A stretch of 50,706 nt of DNA from contig JAUSJH010000017.1 in NCBI GenBank assembly GCA_030647655.1, positions 1 through 50,706 on the forward strand, written 5' to 3'. This document shows, piece by piece, positions 1 through 7,415 of the stretch (the stretch's first letter is position 1; each line of letters starts with the position of its first letter). The position numbers were made by a program, and so were the translations under genes. Below the pieces are notes generated by a model. The model did not search any database, was not told where the DNA came from, and was given only the letters and a program-made list of their open reading frames with translations. Source of the stretch: a bacterium (GTDB taxonomy: Bacteria; Patescibacteriota; Minisyncoccia; Phycocordibacterales; UBA2100).

Positions 1-2488
1 CTCCCGCGTCAGCGAGAGGAATGGCAGAGGTGATGCCTTGGAGGATGGTGGTTCCTGTGACGGTGAGGTTAGTGGAGGTGGCGTCCGTACTCGAGGCATT
101 GACCATTCGGAGGTTGGTGATGGTGGAGGTGCCGGAGTTGATGAGAACGCCGTCTCCTGCAGTGGCAGGAGAGAGGTACGTGCCAATGTCGGTCCAACTG
201 GAACCCGAAATACACGTCCCATTGACCGCCCAGCACCCACCGGTCAGGTTGACGCCGTTGGCGAAGCTCGAGGTCGCGGTACTCGATACGTACAGAGCTT
301 TTGAAAGAGTCGTTGAGGCGTTGGTCAGGGTGAGAATGGTCGAGGTTCCGGTCAAGGCGTCGGAGGAAGTGCCAATCGCAAAAACTCCGGAGGCCGCGGT
401 TAATCCCCAGTGCTTGAGATCCACCCCGGCGTTGGTATCGGAGAGGACGAGCTGCGGGCGGAAGGTGGCCGAGGCGGAACTGCTTGCGACTTGGAGAGAC
501 CAGAACGGAGTGGTCGTCCCGATGCCGACCTTCCCCGCGAAAGTGCTGGAGGCGGTGGTTGAGGTGGCAATGAATGAAGAGGACATCAGTATGTTCTGCA
601 CGTTAAGGTTGCCGCGGAAGAGTGAGTTGCCTGCAACCTCTAATATGTCGCCGGTCGTGGTCGTAGCGGTGGTACCGATCAGGATGACGTAGCCGGTATT
701 GGAGGGGTATACGGCGAGACTGTCGCTCGTGGTCGCGAAGAGATTGCTGCCACTTCCACCACCACCGGTAAGATCGGCGCCCCAGCCGGGAATGCCACCG
801 GATACCTTTAAGACCGTGCCCGAGCTACCGATGCCGAGTCGTGCAAGCGTGGTCGGACTGCTTGCATAGAGAATATCGCCGGCCACGTACACACTTTGGT
901 CAGTGCCGCCGTATACGGTCGACAGTGTTGAAGTAGCGGAGACAACACCGCCGACTGCTTGGAGAGGCCCCGTGAGCGAGCCGATGCCGAGAGTGGTCGT
1001 GGTCGCGTTCGTCGTCTTCAAGTTCAACGCTTCAAGCCAGCCCGTAGAGGTCGCGTTGGTGTTGTACAGAGAGGTCGCGAAGAAGGTGGTGGTCGTCGCG
1101 TTGGTCGCTTGAAGCGTTGTTGCGAAGAAATCCGTGGTCGTCGCGTGAGTTCCTTGGAAGATGGTTGAGAAAAGATTGCTCGATGTGGCATTAGTGACAT
1201 TGAGATTCAGTGCGTTCAGCCAGCCTGTCGAGGTGGCGTTGGTATTTTGCAACGTCGTGGCAAAGAAGTTTGTCGTCGTCGCGTTGGTTGCCTGAAGCGT
1301 TGTTGCGAATAGATTCGTCGAGGTCGCGTTCGTCGCGGTAAGGTTCGTCGTCGTGGCGTTTGTGGTCGTTGCGTTGGTCGCGATGAGATTGGTGGTGGTG
1401 AGATTGGCAATGGCATCAATAACTGCCGTGGAGAAGTGGGCGAGCGTGGCAAAAAGATTGGTCGAGGTCGCATTGGTCGTCGTTGCATTCGTCGCAAAGA
1501 GATTGGTCGAGGAGGAAACAGTAAGTGTGACGGAACCGCCAGTAAAAGCGCCTGTGACTGTGAGATTCCCTGTAACGGTCGTGGATGCAAGATTCGTGTC
1601 GCCACTTGCAGAAAGTGTGGTGGCAGAGACTGAAGCGCCTGATAGAGAGCCGCCGCTGATAGATGCGCCCGTGATGCTGACGTTGGCGAGCTGGTCTATT
1701 TTGTTGGCTTGTGCAGCAACGTTGTAGTTCTGGACGATGGCGGTTGAGTTCGCGCCCGAAAGTGAGAATATCTTGCTCGACAGTTTGTTGTCGAGTTCGT
1801 TGAGATTTTGGTTGAGTATATCTTCGGTGACACCTCCTTGCGCGATGGTGTACGAGGGTAAAGCGCGTTCGATGATGCGTTCGACCACGGGATAGTTGTT
1901 GACTATAGTTGGTCGCTGTGATGCCGGAGCGGACGCAGGTTTCGTTGCTGCAACGACGGGCCTCTCTTCTTCAACTGTCTTCTGCCAACGTGGAGGTATG
2001 TAATCAGATTCGTTCCTCGGAGAACCCCACAGAGAAGTGAGCCAGTCGAAGAAAGAACCTGCCGCACCTCCGGCTGCTGCGAGTTCGCCCTTAGGCAGAA
2101 AATGAGAACCTGACGTGAGACGACTGTAGGTCGCATCTCCTCCAGCAAGGAAACCAACCGTGAGAAGTAGGGCCGCGACGATTGAGACGACTTCTCTTCG
2201 TGACTGTGTTCGAGCTCGCTGTGCTAGCTCCCGAGTTTTGAGACGCTGGTAATCTTGTAGGCGTTTCTGGGCCAGTTGTTCTAGACGCCTCCCATGCTCC
2301 CGCTCCTTATGCAAAAGGAAAGAACGGAGTGCCACCTGACGTACATACCAATGCTGCCCCACTCGTTTTGAGGGTATCTCTCCTTTCCTACAAAATTGAG
2401 TTATGTACTCGTTGGTGACCCCGAAATCACGTCCGGCCTCAACGGCGGAAATATACGCCTCTCCGTTAAAATATATTTTATCTGACAT
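1..2488 (-). CDS. HTH-TM-repeat surface protein (C-terminus beyond window)
   Basis: An open frame starts with ATG at 2488 and stays open to the left edge, giving about 829 residues. Residues 1-60 look like an excisionase/MerR-type helix-turn-helix (AYISAVEAGRDFGVTNEYIT, then KGEIPSKRVGQHWYV). A basic, Arg/Gln-rich helix follows (60-98), then one membrane segment near 99-117 (VVSIVAALLLTVGFLAG). The rest should be outside the cell: a Pro-rich linker, a predicted helical stalk (about 185-250) and a long Asn/Ala/Thr-rich region with degenerate NATTT repeats, followed by TGGGGSG-type and VGIGTTTPFWSLQV-type motifs like those of phage tail-fibre and Parcubacteria surface proteins. The 5' neighbour in the same direction is gatB. 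No function is assigned; adhesin or pilus-like stalk is the best inference, with the HTH presumably cytoplasmic. I checked the frame at several points and found no stop. A chaperone (peptidase_S74-type) tail could lie beyond the edge. Confidence 0.8.
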   Translation of the reverse strand, partial: MSDKIYFNGEAYISAVEAGRDFGVTNEYITQFCRKGEIPSKRVGQHWYVRQVALRSFLLHKEREHGRRLEQLAQKRLQDYQRLKTRELAQRARTQSRREVVSIVAALLLTVGFLAGGDATYSRLTSGSHFLPKGELAAAGGAAGSFFDWLTSLWGSPRNESDYIPPRWQKTVEEERPVVAATKPASAPASQRPTIVNNYPVVERIIERALPSYTIAQGGVTEDILNQNLNELDNKLSSKIFSLSGANSTAIVQNYNVAAQANKIDQLANVSITGASISGGSLSGASVSATTLSASGDTNLASTTVTGNLTVTGAFTGGSVTLTVSSSTNLFATNATTTNATSTNLFATLAHFSTAVIDAIANLTTTNLIATNATTTNATTTNLTATNATSTNLFATTLQATNATTTNFFATTLQNTNATSTGWLNALNLNVTNATSSNLFSTIFQGTHATTTDFFATTLQATNATTTTFFATSLYNTNATSTGWLEALNLKTTNATTTTLGIGSLTGPLQAVGGVVSATSTLSTVYGGTDQSVYVAGDILYASSPTTLARLGIGSSGTVLKVSGGIPGWGADLTGGGGSGSNLFATTSDSLAVYPSNTGYVILIGTTATTTTGDILEVAGNSLFRGNLNVQNILMSSSFIATSTTASSTFAGKVGIGTTTPFWSLQVASSSASATFRPQLVLSDTNAGVDLKHWGLTAASGVFAIGTSSDALTGTSTILTLTNASTTLSKALYVSSTATSSFANGVNLTGGCWAVNGTCISGSSWTDIGTYLSPATAGDGVLINSGTSTITNLRMVNASSTDATSTNLTVTGTTILQGITSAIPLADAG
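1020..1515 (-). repeat. Degenerate in-frame NATTT/NATST repeats in the surface protein
   Basis: On the minus strand this part encodes repeated units of the form TNA(T/S)(T/S)xx(F/L)(F/A)AT(T/S)LQ. A longer unit containing NATSTGWL(E/N)ALNL occurs twice, near 1015-1060 and 1195-1240, about 180 bp apart. Unit copies differ at synonymous sites, so they are old, but the DNA is still similar enough to recombine. Copy-number variation of this stalk between strains is likely (inference). Confidence 0.75.
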
Positions 2489-2624
2489 GAGGCTCGTATT
2501 GACGAATTGTCTATATTTTACGATGCATTTCGCCGACCCGGCCTGCCTTAAAATGGAATCAGTGGATAACAAAAAAGACTCACGGGTTAGCGCGTCAGTG
2601 TATTACACACAATTAGAGAAATAA

Positions 2625-4085
2625 TCAGGCCTCTTTGATCAATTTCAACGTAAGCTCTCTTAGTGTAGACGGGTCCGCAGCTCCCTTGGTGGCCTTCATT
2701 GATTGCCCGACAAGATATTCGAGCGCCGCTAGCTTCCCAGCTCTATAATCAGCGACGACTGAAGGATTTGTGGCGAGCGTACTCCTCACCACAGCCTCAA
2801 AATCGCTTCCTGCGCTCATTTGATATAAATTCTCACTTCTGGCGACCTCTTCTGGATCTCTGCCACTTTTTACCGACTCCGCGAGTATGCCCTTTGCGGC
2901 ACGGGACGATATCTTGCGTTCAGAGAGCATTTCAATGACTTTGCTGAAATTACGTGCCGAGATTGGCATATTAGCTCGATAATCTGTATCTCGTTTCTCG
3001 TCATCTCGGAGTAGCGCTACCAGATCGTTCGCAATGTAGTTACTGGCGAGTACTACACGGGATTTGTCGCCCTTGAAGCCCGCTATAACCCCCTCAAAGA
3101 AGGCCCCGAGCATGGGTTCGCGCATATACAGCTCTGTGTCCTCTCCCTTAACCCCAAGTGCGAGGTAGCGACTGCGCCTCTCTCTCGGTAGCTCCGGCAG
3201 ACTCTTGCGCAGTGTCTCTTCGGAGTACTCTGGAAGCTCAGACAATTTGAGCGATGGGAGATCGGGATCGGGAAAATATCGGTAATCGGCACTACCCTCT
3301 TTTACGCGTTGTACGAATGTCGATTGCTTGCTCTCGTCCCACCCGCGCGTCTCTTGCACTACCTTCTCTCCGCGCTCGAGCAATGCTGTCTGTCTTTTTA
3401 TTTCATACTCAACCGCCCTCTCCATCGCGCGAAATGAATTGAGATTCTTTATTTCTACCTTGGTGCCAAGTTGATTTCCCTTCGAAACCGATACGTTTGC
3501 CTCCACACGCATTTCCCCCTTTTCCATATTGGCATCACTCGCACCAAGGGTGCGCAGAAGAAGCTGTAGTTCGCGCGCGAAGTCTCCTGCTTGTTTAGCA
3601 GAGGTGATGACCGGCTCGGTCACAAGCTCCATAAGCGGGACGCCTGCGCGATTGTAATCTATGGTCGTCACTCCCCCTTGCCCTGAGCTTGTCGAAGGGT
3701 CTTCGGTATGAACAGAGCTCGCTGTGTCTTCTTCGAGATGTATACGCGTGATAGCGATTCCGTTCAGTTCCCCACCTGAGACCAGTGGGTATTCATATTG
3801 TGAAAGCTGGTAGCCTTTGGGCAGGTCGGGATAGAAATAATTCTTACGGTCGAACTCGGTATAATCGGCGAGAGTGGCGCCGAGCGCCACTCCCACGCGC
3901 AATACACTTTTAACGGCTTCTGCATTGATAACGGGGAGCGTGCCCGGATGCGCCATGCATATGGGACAGATATTTACATTGGGTCTCGTCTCATTCGCGT
4001 CGTTCTTCGAGGAGCAAAACATTTTGGTGCGAGTTTTCAACTCAGAGTGTATCTCGAGACCGATAGTGGGGATGTACTCACTCAT
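2625..4085 (-). CDS. gatB: Aspartyl/glutamyl-tRNA(Asn/Gln) amidotransferase subunit B
   Basis: GatB activates misacylated Asp-tRNA(Asn) or Glu-tRNA(Gln) for amidation inside the GatCAB complex. The family signatures are clear: IGLEIHSEL at residues 8-16, RKNYFYPDLPKGYQLSQYE at 80-98, DYNRAGVPLMELVTEP just after residue 140, KVEIKNLNSFRAMERAVEYE, and a C-terminal YqeY/GatB tail domain ending ELTLKLIKEA. At 486 residues it has the usual length. The oddity is an in-frame insertion at about residues 129-137, read as DPSTSSGQG, encoded by a common interspersed palindrome (see the repeat entry). gatA and gatC are not in the window, so the complex is genetically split. A promoter directly before the ATG suggests its own leaderless transcript, although it also lies downstream of secA on the same strand. 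Confidence 0.96.
   Translation of the reverse strand: MSEYIPTIGLEIHSELKTRTKMFCSSKNDANETRPNVNICPICMAHPGTLPVINAEAVKSVLRVGVALGATLADYTEFDRKNYFYPDLPKGYQLSQYEYPLVSGGELNGIAITRIHLEEDTASSVHTEDPSTSSGQGGVTTIDYNRAGVPLMELVTEPVITSAKQAGDFARELQLLLRTLGASDANMEKGEMRVEANVSVSKGNQLGTKVEIKNLNSFRAMERAVEYEIKRQTALLERGEKVVQETRGWDESKQSTFVQRVKEGSADYRYFPDPDLPSLKLSELPEYSEETLRKSLPELPRERRSRYLALGVKGEDTELYMREPMLGAFFEGVIAGFKGDKSRVVLASNYIANDLVALLRDDEKRDTDYRANMPISARNFSKVIEMLSERKISSRAAKGILAESVKSGRDPEEVARSENLYQMSAGSDFEAVVRSTLATNPSVVADYRAGKLAALEYLVGQSMKATKGAADPSTLRELTLKLIKEA
3681..3699. repeat. REP-like interspersed palindrome inserted in gatB
   Basis: The 19-mer ccctgagcttgtcgaaggg lies inside gatB. From general knowledge, this sequence and its complement are a very common interspersed imperfect palindrome in many environmental bacterial genomes. 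When translated it gives peptides such as PSTSSGQG, which is what is seen here. It falls in a surface loop between the EED and DYNRAGVP motifs and keeps the reading frame. Confidence 0.75.
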
Positions 4086-4091
4086 GTCGCT

Positions 4092-4120
4092 ACTTTACCA
4101 CTCTCACTTATAACTTCCAA
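4092..4120 (-). promoter_or_regulatory. gatB promoter, leaderless type
   Basis: On the minus strand TTGGAA (4120-4115), a 17-nt spacer and TAAAGT (4097-4092) are followed by 6 nt and then the gatB ATG at 4085. The expected transcription start coincides with the start codon. No Shine-Dalgarno is seen. Confidence 0.6.
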
Positions 4121-4125
4121 AGTGA

Positions 4126-4233
4126 GTAACACCGGCGCACGCTTCAGAGGGGCTCTGCAGCGCGTCGGCGCGAAGCCCGAGGATTTTTCCAGCAGGAAAA
4201 ATCCGTACCCGAAGAAGCGTGCGCCGGTGTTAC
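4126..4233. repeat. Multi-hairpin element between secA and gatB
   Basis: A perfect 20-bp inverted repeat (4126-4145 with 4214-4233) encloses two further hairpins: a 10-bp perfect stem at 4181-4190/4195-4204 with a 4-nt loop, and a GC-rich hairpin around 4150-4178 (GGGCT/AGCCC with inner CGCG/CGCG). The predicted fold is therefore a multi-branched, cloverleaf-like junction. The right arm contains the secA stop codon (4230-4232). There is no T-run as in a classical intrinsic terminator. It could be a MITE-like palindromic element, an mRNA 3'-end stabiliser or a processed RNA; the sequence alone does not decide. Confidence 0.75.
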
Positions 4234-6734
4234 GGAACGACCCTCCACTCGCCGCTCGCGAGTAAGACTTCGGCTTTTTTGTATTTCATCTCCCGTGTCT
4301 CTGCACCATTGGTAATAGTCACGCGATCGTTGCGTTCATAGACTTTTCTTTGCGCAGAGTCAGTCTGTGTAAGCATGCGTGCAGACGCTTCTACCGCTTT
4401 CCGTTCTGGTGCGGCTCTCACACCTCCCTCCACAAGATTCGGGAGAATATTCCCAATCTGCATCGTATATGTTTCTTCCATGGTTTGGAACAACTTAAGG
4501 CCCTCCTTTTTGTATTCGACGAGGGGGTCGCGTTGGCCGTAGGCGCGCAAATTCACGGAGTTGCGCAAATATTCCATCGCCTCCAAGTGCTCGACCCAGA
4601 GAAAGTCGATAGTTTGTAACAGGAATCGCCGCACGACTGTGTAGAATGAATCCCCGAGTTGTTCTTTCTTCTTGACTATCGAGGTTTCCAAGTCCGTATT
4701 GCCGAGTGCCACGCGCAAAAGCTCTTCGTCGATTGCACTTTGATCACCTGTGAGAAGCGAGCGACGTCGCGCATAGACACTCTGGCGCTGAATGTTCAAG
4801 ACATCGTCATACGCAAGCACGTGTTTGCGCGCATCGAAATTCAACTCCTCAATGCGCGTCTGGGCTTTTTCGAGCGACTTGGTAATCATAGAATTGTAGA
4901 TCGGCTCGTCTTCCGGGATCTTGAAGGTCCCCATCACGCGCTTGATGACGTCGGATGCGAAGACTCGCATGAGAGAATCCTCGAGCGAAACGAAGAATTG
5001 CGTCTCACCCGGATCTCCCTGACGACCGGATCTGCCGCGAAGTTGATTGTCGATACGTCGCGCTTCGTGCCGCTCGGTGCCCAATACGAAGAGCCCGCCC
5101 GTCTTTTTCACTTCTTCGTATGCATCCACACTCCCAGGATTTCCGCCGAGCTTGATGTCGACACCGCGCCCCGCCATGTTGGTCGCGATGGTGACACCGC
5201 CGCGTTTCCCTGCCTGTGCGATGATCTCTCCCTCGCGCTCGTGGTTTTTTGCATTGAGTATCTCGTGCGGAATGCCCTCCTGTTTGAAGTACACCGAGAG
5301 CATTTCATTTTTCTCCACCGATACAGTGCCGACGAGAACAGGCTGGCCCTTCTCGTGCAAACTCCGTACGTGCCGCGCGATGGCTTTGTACTTTCCCGAC
5401 TCCGTCTGGAAGATGAGATCCTCGTGGTCTGTACGCGCAGCCGACTTGTTGGTGGGCACGACGACCGTATTGAGTCCGTAAACCTTGTAGAACTCTTCGG
5501 CGGAGGTCTGCGCGGTGCCCGTCATTCCCGAGAGCTTGGCGTAGAGACGGAAATAATTTTGGAAGGTAATGGAGGCGAACGTGCGGCTCTCTTGCTGCAT
5601 TGGCACACCTTCTTTGGATTCTATAGCCTGATGCAGGCCCTCGGACCATCTGCGCCCCGGCTGGAGACGCCCGGTAAATTCATCCACGATGACAATCTCG
5701 CCATCCTTTACTACATACTCCTTATCGCGCTCAAAAAGCGCCTTTGCCCGCACGGCGGTCTCGAGGTGATGAACATATTTGATACCGGCATCGGTGTATA
5801 TATTTCCGACTCCGAGCATCTCTTGGGCTTTTTCAATGCCGCTATCGGTGAGCGATATCTGCTTATGCTTGTGGTCTATCGTATAATCTTCTTCGGGGGT
5901 AAGTGCAGCAGCTATCGCAGTGAAGCGGCCGTAGAGCGATTCGGCGTCTGAGACCGGCGCGGATATGATAAGCGGCGTACGCGCCTCGTCGATTAATATC
6001 GAGTCTATCTCGTCGACGATGGCGAAGTGATAGCCACGCTGACGCAAAACGCTTGCTTCGTATTCGAGATTATCGCGCAAATAATCGAATCCGAACTCAT
6101 TATTAGTGCCATAGGTAATATCAGCCGCATACGCTTCGCGTCTCGTGCATGGTCGCAAAAAATCCTGCATGACCTTGAATCCGCCCATTTGGTCGCGTTC
6201 TTTTTCTTCCTCCGAACGCTCGTCGGTCGGGACGTGCGCTGGATCATAAATAAATGAAGCTTCGTGATTGAGGATGCCGACCGAGATCCCGAGCGCGTAA
6301 TAGATCTGACCCATCCATACTGCATCGCGGCGCGAGAGATAATCGTTGACAGTGACGATGTGGACGCCAGAGCCATCAAGCGCGTTGAGGTATGCGGGTA
6401 ATGTAGCGACCAAGGTTTTGCCTTCGCCCGTGCGCATTTCACTGATATCACCATGGTGCAGTATCATGCCGCCTACAAGCTGCACGTCGAAATGTCGCTG
6501 GCCCAAGGTGCGTCGAGACGCCTCTCGCACTGTTGCAAATGCCTCCGGAGCAAGGACGTCGAGAGTCGCCCCTTCCCCGAGTCGTTTCCTGAACTCCGCT
6601 GTTTTTGCTTTGAGCGCGTCGTCAGAGAGCGCTTTCGTTTCCTCTTCACGTGCATTAACGGCAGCCACGATAGGCTCGGCGGCACGCAGAGCCGCGAGAT
6701 TTTCATCACCCAAAAGCCGCTTCCAGAATGCCAT
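4230..6734 (-). CDS. secA: Protein translocase ATPase SecA
   Basis: SecA drives Sec-dependent export through SecYEG. Seen here: Walker A MRTGEGKT at residues 100-107, FDYLRDN, the DEAD-like IVDEIDSILIDEARTPLIIS, VVDEFTGR-like IVDEFTGRLQPGRRWSEGLHQAIE, FQNYFRLYAKLSGMTGTA, TNMAGRGVDIKLGGN and LRGRSGRQGDPG. The length is 834 residues from ATG 6734. Upstream in-frame alternatives are ATG 6749 and TTG 6752, but MAFWKRLLG matches the usual SecA N-terminus, and TACGAT ends 6 nt before it. The C-terminal zinc-binding CxCxSGxxxxCH tail is absent; the protein ends SGEWRVVP. An extra acidic stretch of about 45 residues (around SEEEKERDQMGG) sits before AYAADITYGTNNEFGFDYLRDN. The stop codon lies in the stem of the downstream hairpin element. 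Confidence 0.97.
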   Translation of the reverse strand: MAFWKRLLGDENLAALRAAEPIVAAVNAREEETKALSDDALKAKTAEFRKRLGEGATLDVLAPEAFATVREASRRTLGQRHFDVQLVGGMILHHGDISEMRTGEGKTLVATLPAYLNALDGSGVHIVTVNDYLSRRDAVWMGQIYYALGISVGILNHEASFIYDPAHVPTDERSEEEKERDQMGGFKVMQDFLRPCTRREAYAADITYGTNNEFGFDYLRDNLEYEASVLRQRGYHFAIVDEIDSILIDEARTPLIISAPVSDAESLYGRFTAIAAALTPEEDYTIDHKHKQISLTDSGIEKAQEMLGVGNIYTDAGIKYVHHLETAVRAKALFERDKEYVVKDGEIVIVDEFTGRLQPGRRWSEGLHQAIESKEGVPMQQESRTFASITFQNYFRLYAKLSGMTGTAQTSAEEFYKVYGLNTVVVPTNKSAARTDHEDLIFQTESGKYKAIARHVRSLHEKGQPVLVGTVSVEKNEMLSVYFKQEGIPHEILNAKNHEREGEIIAQAGKRGGVTIATNMAGRGVDIKLGGNPGSVDAYEEVKKTGGLFVLGTERHEARRIDNQLRGRSGRQGDPGETQFFVSLEDSLMRVFASDVIKRVMGTFKIPEDEPIYNSMITKSLEKAQTRIEELNFDARKHVLAYDDVLNIQRQSVYARRRSLLTGDQSAIDEELLRVALGNTDLETSIVKKKEQLGDSFYTVVRRFLLQTIDFLWVEHLEAMEYLRNSVNLRAYGQRDPLVEYKKEGLKLFQTMEETYTMQIGNILPNLVEGGVRAAPERKAVEASARMLTQTDSAQRKVYERNDRVTITNGAETREMKYKKAEVLLASGEWRVVP

Positions 6735-6783
6735 TGTGGCATCGTACATCAAAACAATCGCTTACGCGATTGGAAATAGGCCC

Positions 6784-6817
6784 TAAAGAAACGATCCCTC
6801 CGAGAGGAGGGATCGTT
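6784..6817 (-). terminator. Intrinsic terminator after the Lys-rich micro-ORF
   Basis: A perfect 12-bp stem (6790-6801 with 6806-6817) with a GAGA/TCTC tetraloop is followed on the minus strand by TCTTT, giving a U-rich tail. It lies 11 nt after the stop of the small ORF at 6829 and before secA, so it should separate the two transcripts. Confidence 0.65.
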
Positions 6818-6828
6818 CGAGAGAAATA

Positions 6829-6903
6829 CTATCGGCGTCTTTTCTTTGCCTTTTTCGCCTTCTTTCCCTTCTTTGCCTTTCGGGCCTTTTTCTTTTTTGC
6901 CAT
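6829..6903 (-). CDS. 24-residue Lys/Ala-rich basic micro-protein
   Basis: ATG at 6903 opens a frame of 24 codons ending TAG. The peptide is MAKKKKARKA followed by KKGKKAKKAKKRRR: 14 Lys, 4 Arg and a few Ala/Gly. It resembles the very short histone-H1-like or ribosome-associated basic peptides seen in many Patescibacteria genomes (general knowledge). A terminator follows within 12 nt, which supports a real, independently ended transcript. No convincing Shine-Dalgarno is seen. It might bind DNA or RNA; this is inferred from charge only. An overlapping alternative frame (GKKEKGPKGKEG...) lacks a good start and is probably a shadow. Confidence 0.55.
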   Translation of the reverse strand: MAKKKKARKAKKGKKAKKAKKRRR

Positions 6904-7415
6904 ATATGTTTGCGCTAAGAGATTTTAAGTCGACCCGCATATCCTGCACGGTGTGCGACGATGCGTTTTACCTTTTCATTATTGCATTCGCGCGCGCATG
7001 TACGGCATTTTGCGCACAACGATGGGGATAACTCTGACGCGCGTAGTGGTCGAAGTCCGACGATTCTGCCGGACTTTATTCTTTTCCGAAATAAAAATAG
7101 TGTGAAATCTTCCGCGAGGAAAAATATCTCGAGGAAATTCTTTCTGGAGAGAACGGTAAGGCACAATATGGAGGACGGGTGCGAGCTCCAAAGTGAAAGT
7201 CTTATGTGAGTGCCGCCGCCCTCCACGCTATGCCCTACCAGTACTAAGGGTATCATTCGCCGTAACTTTGACAACGGCTCAGAAAAGACCTTAAAACGCA
7301 AACCCCGCCGTAAGGCGGGATCTACGCGACTTTCAATCGAAACCACACTGCACACGAATGTGTGGCACTCACGGGCGCATTATATCACGCCCGAAACTGT
7401 CAACAACGATTCTGT
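6904..7415. other. 512-bp stretch without a convincing gene; several RNA-like hairpins
   Basis: Short open frames exist on both strands, but none has a recognisable motif or composition. Structures seen: a terminator-like stem at 7304-7319; competing hairpins around 7343-7367 (CCACAC/GTGTGG and CACAC/GTGTG); a 7-bp stem AAGTCCG/CGGACTT at 7053-7059/7070-7076 followed on the plus strand by a T-rich run; and a potential H-type pseudoknot, GGCAC 7160-7164 with GTGCC 7210-7214 and GGAGG 7170-7174 with CCTCC 7220-7224. I looked for tRNA, tmRNA, RNase P, SRP and 6S signatures and did not find them. It may be a non-coding RNA or a long untranslated region. Confidence 0.5.
7293..7319 (-). terminator. 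Intrinsic terminator of the ligase/TPR transcription unit
   Basis: The minus strand reads CCCGCC-TTAC-GGCGGG (7319-7304) followed by TTTGCGTTTT. It lies about 97 nt after the stop codon of the gene ending at 7416 and fits as the end of that operon. Confidence 0.6.

Noticed and set aside
21-692. Plus-strand open frame of 223 residues
   Set aside because: It is antisense to the repeat-rich surface protein; its Val/Glu-rich composition is the mirror of the Thr/Asn repeats and it has no motif.
4659-5951. Plus-strand open frame of 430 residues
   Set aside because: It lies fully antisense to secA, whose motifs are all present on the minus strand. No domain is visible on the plus side.
6749-6949. 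Collagen-like Lys/Gly/Glu frame (GKKEKGPKGKEG)
   Set aside because: Gly is not strictly every third residue, the start is poor, and the frame reads through the terminator hairpin. The overlapping 24-residue frame fits better.
6915-7355. 146-residue minus-strand frame in the gap
   Set aside because: It has no recognisable motif, no plausible promoter/start arrangement, runs through the terminator at 7304 and has atypical composition. It cannot be excluded but is not supported.
6904-7415. RNase P RNA, tmRNA, SRP RNA, 6S RNA or tRNA
   Set aside because: The conserved cores (GAGGAAAGTCC, tRNA-like T-arm, GGAAG loop) are absent.
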